Shown here one piece after another: positions 9,000 through 16,381 of a stretch of DNA of 64,000 nt (positions are counted from its first letter, which is position 1; every line of letters starts with the position of its first letter). Source of the DNA: CAWGJC01 sp965276665 (lineage in GTDB: Bacteria; Pseudomonadota; Alphaproteobacteria; Acetobacterales; Acetobacteraceae); the NCBI GenBank assembly GCA_965276665.1, contig OZ255620.1, positions 620,001-684,000 of the forward strand, in the 5' to 3' direction. The position numbers and the translations under genes are program-made. The notes below the pieces were generated by a model. It ran no database searches, was not told the origin of the DNA, and worked only from the letters and a program-made list of their open reading frames with translations.

Positions 9000-9047
9000 C
9001 ATCTTGCATCTTGCATCTTGCATCTTGCATGTTGCATTCAAGATGCA
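9000..9047. repeat. 7-bp tandem repeat (CATCTTG)x5 with overlapping 9-bp dyad upstream of the GntR gene
   Basis: Four exact copies of CATCTTG (9000-9027) are followed by one variant CATGTTG (9028-9034). The last exact copy is part of TGCATCTTG (9019-9027), which is mirrored by CAAGATGCA (9039-9047), a perfect 9-bp inverted repeat with an 11-base spacer. Every repeat copy can pair with the CAAGATG arm. The repeats also place TTGCAT hexamers at 7-bp steps upstream of a CATTAG (9046-9051) close to the start codon at 9061. Operator or promoter function is inferred. Confidence 0.75.
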
Positions 9048-9060
9048 TTAGCCTCACGCG

Positions 9061-9753
9061 ATGAGCGCGCCCCGCATCGAGCGAACCTCCCTGCCCGAAC
9101 GCGTGCGCTCGCAATTGCGCAGCATGATCGTGCGGGGCGAGCTCTCTCCCGGCGGCAATATCGGCGAGGCCGATCTCTCCGACGCGCTCGGCATCTCGCG
9201 CACGCCGCTGCGCGAGGCGCTGAAACTGCTGGAGACGGAGGGGCTGGTCGAGCTGCATTCGCATCGCGGCGCCTTTGTCGTGCCGGTGCGGGCCGCGGAA
9301 ATCGCGGATATGTTCGACGTCGCCGCCACCCTCGAGGGGCGCGCCGCCGAGCTCGCCGCCATGCGCGGCTCGGCCGCCGCGTTTGCGCAACTCCGCCGTT
9401 TGCAGGAGCGCATGGAAGCCGAGCATCGCAAGCGCCGGCGCGAGACCTATTTCGAGATGAACCAGGACATCCATCGCGGGATCGTCGCGATCAGCGGCAA
9501 TCCCACCCTGCAGGCGACCCATGAGGCGCTGTTCGCGCGCGTGCAGCGCATCCGGTTCCTGATGCTCGAATCCCGCGAGCGGTGGGACCAGTCGATCGAC
9601 GAGCATCGCGAGATCCTGGCCGCGCTCGAAGCCCGCGCGCCCGAACGCGCCGGTGCGGCGCTCGCCGCCCATGTGCGCCATACCGGGGAGCGCGCGGCCA
9701 CGCGTCTCGGCGCATCGCAACCGAATTCAGACCAGCGGATTTTAGAGAGGTGA
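9061..9753 (+). CDS. GntR-family transcriptional regulator, FadR subfamily (FCD domain)
   Basis: A 230-residue regulator. Residues about 10-75 form the winged helix-turn-helix (SLPERVRSQLRSMIVRGEL, then LGISRTPLREALKLLETEGL). Residues about 85-215 form the all-helical FCD ligand domain, including MNQDIHRGI and DEHREILAALEA, which carry metal-binding Asp/His positions of the family. It sits between the hydantoinase and the sugar-type importer and could control either or both. The 7-mer repeat and dyad immediately upstream are candidate autoregulatory sites. The ligand is unknown; FCD regulators often sense small organic acids. Confidence 0.85.
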   Translation: MSAPRIERTSLPERVRSQLRSMIVRGELSPGGNIGEADLSDALGISRTPLREALKLLETEGLVELHSHRGAFVVPVRAAEIADMFDVAATLEGRAAELAAMRGSAAAFAQLRRLQERMEAEHRKRRRETYFEMNQDIHRGIVAISGNPTLQATHEALFARVQRIRFLMLESRERWDQSIDEHREILAALEARAPERAGAALAAHVRHTGERAATRLGASQPNSDQRILER

Positions 9754-9758
9754 TCGAG

Positions 9759-11075
9759 ATGAGCCAGTTTCCGAGCCGCCGCCGCTTCCTGCAGGCATCG
9801 ACGGGATTGCTGGGGGCCGCGAGCCTTCCCGCCTTCTCCGCCGCCGCCAGCGCGCAGAGCGATGCGCAGAGCATCACCGTGACCGGAATTTCGAGCTTCG
9901 GCCTGATCGCCTCGCTGCTGCCGCGCTTCACCTCGGAGACCGGCATCAAGGTCAATCTGCAGATCCTGCCCTATCCGCAGCTCCGCACCAGCGCGATGGC
10001 CGATCTCGTCGGCGGCACGGCGAACAGCGACATCTATCTGCAGGACATCATCTGGCTCGGCGAATGGGCGAAGAACAACTATGTCCGCCCGCTCGACGAT
10101 CTGTTCGCCCGCGACGCGGCCGAGATCGACACGCCGGATCTGCTGCCGGGCGCCTTCAACGCGCTGTCGCACTGGGACGGTAAGATCTGGAGCGTGCCTG
10201 TCGGGGCCTTCTACTTCCTCAACTACTATCGGACCGACTGGTTCGCGGAGAAGCATCTCGCACCACCCGCGACGCTCGACGACATCGACGCCGATGCCGC
10301 GGCGCTGACGGACCCGCATGCCAATCGCTACGGCATCGCGATGGCGTATCAGAAGGGCAGTCCGATCGCATCCTGGTTCCTCGCGACCTATGCCGGCGCC
10401 GGCGGAAAGCTGCTCGCCGATCCACCGCATAATTTCCGCCCGACGCTCGACAGCGATCTAGCGCACACCGTGCTGACCCATTATGTCGCCTGGCTGAAAT
10501 CCGCGCCGCGCGGCGCGGTCGGCTATCATTGGAACGACCAGACCATCGCGATGCAGAACGGACGCCTCGCGATGGCGCCGACCTTCTCGGTCAACGGCAC
10601 GGAATTCGCCAAGCCCGACAAATCCGTGGTCGCCGGCGATCTCGGCTTCACCTACATGCCGCGTTTGCATGCGGCCGACGCGCCCGTGGTGCCGTTCGGC
10701 GGCTGGGCGGCGGCGCTCAACGCGAAATCCGCCAAGACCGAGGCGGCGTGGAAATTCTTGAAATTCCTGATCAGCCGGCAGACGCAGCTCGATCTCGCGA
10801 AAGTCAGCGGCACGCCGGTGCGCTACTCGACCTTGCAGGATACCGGGCTGCAGAAAACCTATCCCTGGCTAGGCTTCGTGCTGCAGGCGGAGAAGGACGG
10901 GCGCATCTATCCTGATTACCGGCCGCGCTATCCGTTCTATCCAAAGGCCGAGGATGCGATGGGAACGCAGCTCAACCTGGCCGCGCTCGGCGAGGTCAGC
11001 GTGCCGGATGCACTGGCCAAGGCGAATGCGGCGGTAAGCGGCATCATCAAGGAGGCCGGCTATCCCGTCTCCTGA
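9759..11075 (+). CDS. Carbohydrate-type ABC transporter substrate-binding protein (Tat signal)
   Basis: A 438-residue extracytoplasmic binding protein of the MalE/UgpB class. The leader SRRRFLQASTGLLGAAS has a twin-arginine motif. Family features include TSETGIKVNLQILPYPQL, DIYLQDIIWLGEWA and the C-terminal AAWKFLKFL. The ATG at 9759 lies five bases after the regulator's stop, with AGAGAGG upstream. Two matching permeases follow, but no ATPase is encoded before the operon moves on to a kinase and other enzymes. The ligand is unknown and could be a sugar, nucleoside or glycoside. Confidence 0.8.
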   Translation: MSQFPSRRRFLQASTGLLGAASLPAFSAAASAQSDAQSITVTGISSFGLIASLLPRFTSETGIKVNLQILPYPQLRTSAMADLVGGTANSDIYLQDIIWLGEWAKNNYVRPLDDLFARDAAEIDTPDLLPGAFNALSHWDGKIWSVPVGAFYFLNYYRTDWFAEKHLAPPATLDDIDADAAALTDPHANRYGIAMAYQKGSPIASWFLATYAGAGGKLLADPPHNFRPTLDSDLAHTVLTHYVAWLKSAPRGAVGYHWNDQTIAMQNGRLAMAPTFSVNGTEFAKPDKSVVAGDLGFTYMPRLHAADAPVVPFGGWAAALNAKSAKTEAAWKFLKFLISRQTQLDLAKVSGTPVRYSTLQDTGLQKTYPWLGFVLQAEKDGRIYPDYRPRYPFYPKAEDAMGTQLNLAALGEVSVPDALAKANAAVSGIIKEAGYPVS

Positions 11076-11139
11076 ATTCTCGGGACGCAACGCCTACACG
11101 CCGTTCCTGCTGCCGGCGACGGTCGCCGGATTCCTCCTG

Positions 11140-11937
11140 GTGGCGCTGCCGCTCGTGATGATCGTCGGCTTGAGCCTGACCGACTGGAACCTCACCACCG
11201 GCAGGGCACCGCATTTCGCTGGCCTGCTGAATTACACGCGAATGTTGCGCGACAGCGCATTCTGGGGCTCGCTCGGGCATACCTGCCTGCTCGCCGCCGA
11301 GACGACGGTGTTGCAGCTCGTGATCGGCGTCGGCATCGCGGTGCTGTTCAACCGGACATGGCGCGGCATGGGCGTGATCCGCTCGCTGTTTCTGGCGCCG
11401 ATGATGATCGCGCCGCTTTTCGTCGGCATGATCTGGCGGCTGATGCTGTCGGATGATTTCGGCATCGTGAAATACGCGCTGCAGCTCGCCGGGATCGACA
11501 ATCCGCCGCTCTGGCTCGACGATCCGCGGATCGCGCTGCAGACGATCGTGCTGGTCTCGGTGTGGGAGTGGACGGCGTTCGTGGTGCTGTTCGCCGTCGC
11601 CGGGCTGCAGGCGATCCCGGCGGAGATTTACGAGGCCGCCAGCCTGGACGGGTGCGGCCCGCTCCGCCTGTTCCGCAGCATGACCTTGCCGATGCTGGCG
11701 CCGACGCTCGCGGCGGTGGCGCTGTTCCGGGTGATCGACGGATTCAAGATCTTCGACATCATCTACGCGATGACCGCCGGCGGCCCCGGCACCAGCACCA
11801 CGACGATGGCGTATTTCGTCTACCAGCAGGGCATCAGCTTCTTCGATCTCGGCTATTCCTCCACCCTCGCGCTGGTCATGCTCGTGCTCGGCGTTCTGCT
11901 CTGCGCGCCACTGCTGCGCGGGTTCCGGGCCGCGTGA
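11140..11937 (+). CDS. Sugar-type ABC transporter permease (MalF-like); true start probably near 11062
   Basis: Inner-membrane permease with EAA loop YEAASLDGCGPLRLFRSMTLP. The first standard start in frame is the GTG at 11140, giving 265 residues, but this begins inside the first membrane helix. The frame stays open further upstream and encodes TYTPFLLPATVAG-like sequence typical of the missing N-terminus (residues NAYTPFLLPATVAGFLLV). AAGGAGG at 11049-11055 is perfectly spaced for an ATC codon at 11062. No ATG, GTG or TTG exists between 11044 and 11140. Translation may therefore begin at a non-standard ATC or CTG codon. Confidence 0.8.
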   Translation: MALPLVMIVGLSLTDWNLTTGRAPHFAGLLNYTRMLRDSAFWGSLGHTCLLAAETTVLQLVIGVGIAVLFNRTWRGMGVIRSLFLAPMMIAPLFVGMIWRLMLSDDFGIVKYALQLAGIDNPPLWLDDPRIALQTIVLVSVWEWTAFVVLFAVAGLQAIPAEIYEAASLDGCGPLRLFRSMTLPMLAPTLAAVALFRVIDGFKIFDIIYAMTAGGPGTSTTTMAYFVYQQGISFFDLGYSSTLALVMLVLGVLLCAPLLRGFRAA

Positions 11938-12761
11938 TGGCGCGCACGCTCCACCGCGCCCTGATCTATGGCCTGGCGCTCATCGTGCTCCTGGTGTTCC
12001 TGGCGCCGATCCTGTGGATCCTGCTGCTGTCGGTGAAGACCCGCGCGCAGATTTTCGCCTGGCCGCCGCAGATCTGGAATTTCACGCCGACCTGGTCGAA
12101 CTACGCGGATCTGTTCGCCGCGAACGCCGCGTTTCCGCGCGCGGTGCTCGACAGCATCATCGTCGCCGCCGCGGCGACCGCGCTCTCCCTGCTGGTCGGC
12201 CTGCCGGCGGCCTATGCGCTGGTCGGCCGGCGGCTCCGCCACGCCCGCGCCGCGCGCGGCATGCTGCTGCTGTTCCGCATGATTCCGCCGATCGCGCTCC
12301 TGCTGCCCTACTACCTGATGTTCCGCATGGTCGGGCTGCTCGGCAGCCTCGCCGCGGTGGCGATCGTGCATTTCGCCTTCAGCCTCGCCATCGTGGTGTG
12401 GATGATGCGGGATAGTTTCGCGGGCCTGCCGAAGGAGGTGGAGGAAGCCGCGCGGATCGACGGCGCGACGCCGCGCCAGGTCTTCCTCGCGATCGCGCTG
12501 CCGATGGTGCGCGCCGCGATCGCCGCATCGGCGATCTTCGCGCTGCTGACATCGTGGAACGAGTTCCTGTTCGCGATCACACTCACGCGCCTGCAGACGC
12601 AGACCATCCCGGTCGCGGTCTCGGGCTTCGTCGGCGACGTCTACACGAGCTGGGGACAGCTCGCCGCGGCGACGGTGCTCGGCTTGCTGCCGGCGCTGGC
12701 GCTCGCCTTTCTCGGCCAGCGCTGGATCCTGGTCGGCATGGCGCCGGGCGCGGTGAAATGA
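11937..12761 (+). CDS. Sugar-type ABC transporter permease (MalG-like)
   Basis: A 274-residue permease with about six membrane helices and the EAA loop EEAARIDGATPRQVFLAIALP. The ATG at 11937 shares its A with the TGA stop of the first permease (TGATG). MalG hallmarks are present, including SWNEFLFAITLT near residue 205. Its stop overlaps the PfkB kinase start by four bases, so transporter and kinase are translationally coupled. The two permeases need an ATPase that is not encoded in this operon. Confidence 0.83.
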   Translation: MARTLHRALIYGLALIVLLVFLAPILWILLLSVKTRAQIFAWPPQIWNFTPTWSNYADLFAANAAFPRAVLDSIIVAAAATALSLLVGLPAAYALVGRRLRHARAARGMLLLFRMIPPIALLLPYYLMFRMVGLLGSLAAVAIVHFAFSLAIVVWMMRDSFAGLPKEVEEAARIDGATPRQVFLAIALPMVRAAIAASAIFALLTSWNEFLFAITLTRLQTQTIPVAVSGFVGDVYTSWGQLAAATVLGLLPALALAFLGQRWILVGMAPGAVK

Positions 12762-13783
12762 GTGTGCCCGAACTCCTCGTCTGCGGCAGCCTGACGCTCG
12801 ACAATGTGGTGACCGCGGACGGCACCCTGCTGCCGCAGGGGGCGGCGGGCAATGTCGTCTATGCGGCGCTCGGCGCCGCGCTCTGGGCCGGGCAGGTCGG
12901 GATGGTCTCACGCGCCGGGGCGGATTTCCCGGCCGAATTCCTCGCGATGCTCGGCGATCACGGCCTCGATCTCGCCGGCATCGCGCGGATCGATGCGCCG
13001 CACGGGATGAACGTGGCGTTCGCCTACAAGCGGGATGGCAGCCGCGTGCGGACATTTCCCGCCGAGCTGATGGCGCGCATTCCGGCGGAATTGCGCCCGC
13101 GCTTCACCGACTACACGACACGCGGGATGGCGCATCGCTTTGCGACCTGGCTGAACTTCGCGCCGACCCCATCCGATATCCCGGCGGAATGGCTCGCCGG
13201 CACGCGCGGCGCGCATCTGGCGGCGATGCCGGTGCAGCGCCAGAGCGCGCTCGCCCGCGCGCTGCGCGACACACGGCCCGACCGCCATCTGCAGCTCGAC
13301 AGCCCGTGGTATGACGAACGCGACCCGGACCGGGATTTCCACACCGCGCTGCTGCGCGACATCGACCTGCTGCTGCCGAGCGAGGCGGATCTGGCGACCT
13401 GGCGGCCGGCGCGCGTGCCGATGCAGGCGGCGATCGGATTGGCGCGGGACACCGGTCGGCGTCTCGTGGTCAAGCGCGGCCGCGCGGGCAGCCGGCTGGT
13501 CGCGGCGGACGGGCGGCGGATGCTGGACGTGCCGGCCTTCCCCGTCACGGATCCCGAGCCGACCGGCGCCGGCGATGCGTTCTGCGGCGGGGTGCTCGCC
13601 GGCATGCGGCACTTCGGCGCGCTGCGCGAGGCGCTCGCCTGCGGCGCGGTCTCCGCCTCTTTCGCCGTCCAGGCGCCGGGTCTGCGCGGCCTGCTCGACG
13701 CCACGCGCGCCGAGGCGGAGCGCCGCCTCGCCTGGATCGCTGAACGAATGACCGCAATCGATGAAATGGAAGAACAGGCATGA
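12758..13783 (+). CDS. PfkB/ribokinase-family carbohydrate or nucleoside kinase
   Basis: A 341-residue kinase predicted to phosphorylate a sugar or nucleoside hydroxyl with ATP. The N-terminal substrate motif is PQGAAGNVVYAALGAALWAG (residues 26-45). The C-terminal signature PEPTGAGDAFCGGVL contains the anion hole and catalytic base Asp273. The family also includes ribokinase, adenosine kinase and nucleoside kinases, and the sequence alone does not choose among them. The ATG overlaps the permease stop (ATGA) and its stop overlaps the SLOG gene, so import, phosphorylation and the next step look coupled. Confidence 0.82.
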   Translation: MSVPELLVCGSLTLDNVVTADGTLLPQGAAGNVVYAALGAALWAGQVGMVSRAGADFPAEFLAMLGDHGLDLAGIARIDAPHGMNVAFAYKRDGSRVRTFPAELMARIPAELRPRFTDYTTRGMAHRFATWLNFAPTPSDIPAEWLAGTRGAHLAAMPVQRQSALARALRDTRPDRHLQLDSPWYDERDPDRDFHTALLRDIDLLLPSEADLATWRPARVPMQAAIGLARDTGRRLVVKRGRAGSRLVAADGRRMLDVPAFPVTDPEPTGAGDAFCGGVLAGMRHFGALREALACGAVSASFAVQAPGLRGLLDATRAEAERRLAWIAERMTAIDEMEEQA

Positions 13784-14340
13784 AAGTCACGGTCGGCGTG
13801 ATCGGCAAGAACGAGCAGCATCCGAATGATCGGGTCGATGAACACACCATGGCGGCGGCGGAGGAAATCGGCCGCCTCGTCGCGCATCGCGGCGGCGTGA
13901 TCGTGACCGGCGGCCGCGCCGGGGTGATGGCGGCGGCGTCGAAAGGCGCGCAGCAGGCGGGCGGGCTGACCATCGGCTTCCTGCCGGGCATGGAGAAGTC
14001 GGGCGCCAACCCCTATGTCGACATCATCCTCCCGACCGGGCTCGGGCGCGCGCGCAACCTGCTCACCGCCCGTTCCTGCGACGTGCTGATCATGGTCGGC
14101 GGCAGCACCGGCACGCTGAACGAACTCACCATCGCCTATGCCGAGGCGCGGCCGGTGGTGATCCTGGAGGGGTCCGGCGGCTGGGCGGATCGCATCCGCG
14201 GCGTGCTGCATGACGGACGCTTTCTCGACGAGCGCGAGACGGTGGAGATCGCCTTCGCCGCGACTCCAGGCGAGGCGGTGGAGAAAGCCTGGGCGCTGGC
14301 GACCGACCTCACGCGTGTCGCGATGCCGGACCGGCCGTGA
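13780..14340 (+). CDS. TIGR00725-type SLOG/LOG-like nucleotide-binding Rossmann protein
   Basis: A 186-residue protein with SLOG-fold motifs VTGGRAGVMAAASKGA (residues 42-57) and VGGSTGTLNEL (106-116). In LOG phosphoribohydrolases an Arg and a Glu from the corresponding motifs cut a nucleoside 5'-monophosphate into base and ribose 5-phosphate. Here Arg92 (GRARN) and Glu115 (TLNE) occupy similar places. The activity of this subfamily is not established. Placement directly after a PfkB kinase would fit hydrolysis of a phosphorylated nucleoside or glycoside, which is inference. Starts and stops overlap both neighbours by four bases. Confidence 0.75.
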   Translation: MKVTVGVIGKNEQHPNDRVDEHTMAAAEEIGRLVAHRGGVIVTGGRAGVMAAASKGAQQAGGLTIGFLPGMEKSGANPYVDIILPTGLGRARNLLTARSCDVLIMVGGSTGTLNELTIAYAEARPVVILEGSGGWADRIRGVLHDGRFLDERETVEIAFAATPGEAVEKAWALATDLTRVAMPDRP

Positions 14341-15104
14341 GCGCGCCCGGAATGCTGATGCAAGCAGGCAGCGAGGCCGGCCTGCGGGCGATCCGCCTCG
14401 GCATGTTGACCCCCTCCTCCAACACGGTGCTGGAGCCGGTCACCACCGCGATGCTGCAGGAGATGCCCGAGGTGACGGCGCATTTCGGCCGGTTCCGGGT
14501 GACCGAGATCTCGCTCGACGCGCAGGCGCTCGGCCAGTTCGACAACGCGCCGGTGCTGCAGGCCGCCTCTCTGCTCGCCGATGCGCGCGTCGATGTCATC
14601 GCCTGGAACGGCACGTCGTCGGGCTGGCTCGGCTTCGATGCCGATGAGCGTCTCTGCGAGGCGATCACGCGGGAGACCGGCATTCCCGCGACCACCTCCG
14701 TGCTCGCGCTGAACGAGGTGATGCGGCGCACGCAAGTCCGACGTTTCGGCCTGGTCACGCCCTATCTGCACGAGGTGCAGGCGCGCGTGGTGGCGAATTA
14801 CGCGCGGGCGGGATTCGAATGCGCGGCGGAGCGGCATCTGAACGATCCGGGGAATTTCTCCTTCTCCGAGGTCACGGCCGCGCAGATCGAGACCATGGTG
14901 CGCGAGGTCGCGGCCGTGGCGCCCGACTGCATCACCACCTTCTGCACCAATCTCCGCGCCGCACCCCTCGTGGCCCGGCTGGAGAACAGCCTCGGCATGC
15001 CGATCTATGACACGATCTCGGTCGTGGTCTGGAAATCCCTGCGCCTGGCCGGGGTCGATACCAGCCGCATCGGCGGGTGGGGCGGGCTGATGCGGCTCGG
15101 CTGA
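14337..15104 (+). CDS. Asp/Glu racemase-superfamily protein, maleate isomerase/arylmalonate decarboxylase-like
   Basis: A 255-residue protein with the family opening RLGMLTPSSNTVLEPV. Two-Cys members place one Cys in an N-terminal C-T-S motif and a second in S-C-T-N-L-R. Here the first is WNGTSSGWLG, with Gly instead of Cys, while the second is intact (FCTNLRAAPL). That pattern is known from arylmalonate decarboxylase rather than racemases, so a decarboxylase or related carbanion reaction is plausible. A GTG start overlaps the SLOG stop (GTGA); an internal ATG at 14352 is an alternative. The substrate is unknown. Confidence 0.7.
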   Translation: MSAPGMLMQAGSEAGLRAIRLGMLTPSSNTVLEPVTTAMLQEMPEVTAHFGRFRVTEISLDAQALGQFDNAPVLQAASLLADARVDVIAWNGTSSGWLGFDADERLCEAITRETGIPATTSVLALNEVMRRTQVRRFGLVTPYLHEVQARVVANYARAGFECAAERHLNDPGNFSFSEVTAAQIETMVREVAAVAPDCITTFCTNLRAAPLVARLENSLGMPIYDTISVVVWKSLRLAGVDTSRIGGWGGLMRLG

Positions 15105-15131
15105 CGGCATTCCCAACCGGCCCCGCGGCGC

Positions 15132-15137
15132 TATAGT
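15132..15137 (+). promoter_or_regulatory. Candidate -10 box (TATAGT) for a leaderless or very short-leader FGE transcript
   Basis: TATAGT ends seven bases before the ATG at 15145, so a transcript from it would start at or next to the start codon. No clear -35 hexamer lies 16-18 bases upstream. There is also no Shine-Dalgarno sequence before the ATG, which fits leaderless translation. Confidence 0.4.
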
Positions 15138-15144
15138 CCGGCCG

Positions 15145-16134
15145 ATGGGAGATCGAGCAGAGATGGCGGAGGGGAGCGCCGCCGACCGCGCGCCGAAGCC
15201 GGAGATGAACTGGATCCCGGGCGGCCTGTTCCGCATGGGATCGGACACACATTACGCCGAGGAGGGCCCCGCCTGCCGCGTGCGGGTGAGCGGATTCTGG
15301 ATGGACCGCGCGCCGGTCACCAATCGCGACTTCGCGCGCTTCGCCGACGAGACGGGCTACGTGACGGGCGCCGAGCGTGTGCCGGACCCAAAGGATTATC
15401 CGGGTGCGGATCCGGCGGCGCTGCGCGCCGGCTCGCTGGTGTTCCGGGCGCCGCGCACCAAGGGCCGGATGCGGCATTGGGGCGATTGGTGGCAATTCGT
15501 CGCCGGCGCGTCCTGGCGGCGGCCGGACGGCAAGCGCGATTTCGGGCCGGAGAGGCTCGACCATCCGGTCGTCCATATCGCGAGCGAGGATGCCGAGGCC
15601 TACGCCGCCTGGGCCGGCAAGTCGCTCCCCAGCGAAGCGGAGTGGGAATTCGCGGCGCGCGGCGGTCTGGAAGCGACGGAATATGCCTGGGGCGACGCTT
15701 TCATGCCCGGCGGCGTGCGCATGGCGAATACCTGGCCCGGTCCGTTCCCGATGCGTGGCGATGCCGGCTCGCATCGCTATGGCACCTCGTCCGTCGGCGC
15801 CTTTCCGCCGAACGGGTACGGGCTGGCCGACATGATCGGCAATGTCTGGGAGTGGACGGCGGATTTCTGGACCGAGCGCCATGCCGCCGATGCGGCGAAA
15901 CCCTGCTGCATTCCGCGGGATCCGCGGATGATCGACGCCGCGCGCAGCTTCGACCGCGCGATGCAGGAGGTCCGGATTCCCCGTAAGGTGCTGAAAGGCG
16001 GGTCGCATCTCTGCGCGCCCAATTACTGCCGCCGCTACCGTCCGGCCGCGCGCCATCCCCAGATGATCGATAGCGGCACCTCGCATGTCGGATTTCGCTG
16101 CATTCTCCGGCCCGCGGGCCAGCCTCCCGCCTGA
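15145..16134 (+). CDS. Formylglycine-generating enzyme (sulfatase-modifying factor)
   Basis: A 329-residue FGE-sulfatase-domain protein. The active-site segment GGSHLCAPNYCRRYRPAAR carries both catalytic Cys residues (Cys290 and Cys295), the C-x4-C pair that binds copper and oxidises a Cys in CxPxR to formylglycine. Other family motifs are MNWIPGGLFRMGS near the N-terminus, LPSEAEWEFAARGG and NVWEWTADF. This looks like a competent aerobic FGE rather than an EgtB-like relative that lacks the pair. No sulfatase is encoded in the window, so its client lies elsewhere or is not a classical sulfatase. It follows the racemase-like gene by 40 bases. Confidence 0.88.
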   Translation: MGDRAEMAEGSAADRAPKPEMNWIPGGLFRMGSDTHYAEEGPACRVRVSGFWMDRAPVTNRDFARFADETGYVTGAERVPDPKDYPGADPAALRAGSLVFRAPRTKGRMRHWGDWWQFVAGASWRRPDGKRDFGPERLDHPVVHIASEDAEAYAAWAGKSLPSEAEWEFAARGGLEATEYAWGDAFMPGGVRMANTWPGPFPMRGDAGSHRYGTSSVGAFPPNGYGLADMIGNVWEWTADFWTERHAADAAKPCCIPRDPRMIDAARSFDRAMQEVRIPRKVLKGGSHLCAPNYCRRYRPAARHPQMIDSGTSHVGFRCILRPAGQPPA

Positions 16135-16153
16135 TGTCAGCCAGGCCGGGCGA

Positions 16154-16354
16154 TCATTCCTCCGCCAGCGTCACCCGCCGGCGCGGCGGCGCCTCCCCTT
16201 CCAGCCAGCGGCGCAGCGGGGTGGTGCGGCGTTCCGTCTCGAGACAGACGATGCAGTGGATTTCGTCATCTTCGAGAAGATGCCCGAGATCCTCGTGTCC
16301 ATACCCGCATTCCGGGCAGTGGAAGCACCAGACGGCAACCCGTGGCGATGCCAT
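16154..16354 (-). CDS. Small zinc-ribbon-like hypothetical protein
   Basis: A 66-residue protein with five Cys residues arranged as C10-x2-C13-x2-C16 and C34-x2-C37 (WCFHCPECGYG and EIHCIVCLE), resembling a treble-clef or zinc-ribbon site. His20 and His33 lie nearby. The start ATG is at 16354. It follows the exonuclease III gene on the same strand by about 27 bases and converges with the FGE gene. The function is unknown. Two Cys pairs in such a short frame make a chance shadow unlikely. Confidence 0.55.
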   Translation of the reverse strand: MASPRVAVWCFHCPECGYGHEDLGHLLEDDEIHCIVCLETERRTTPLRRWLEGEAPPRRRVTLAEE

Positions 16355-16381
16355 CGAACCTCCTGCCAGTGGTAAACTATG

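Noticed and set aside
9000..9047. Short direct repeats considered as a CRISPR array
   Set aside because: The unit is only 7 bp with no spacers between copies, and no cas genes are in the window.
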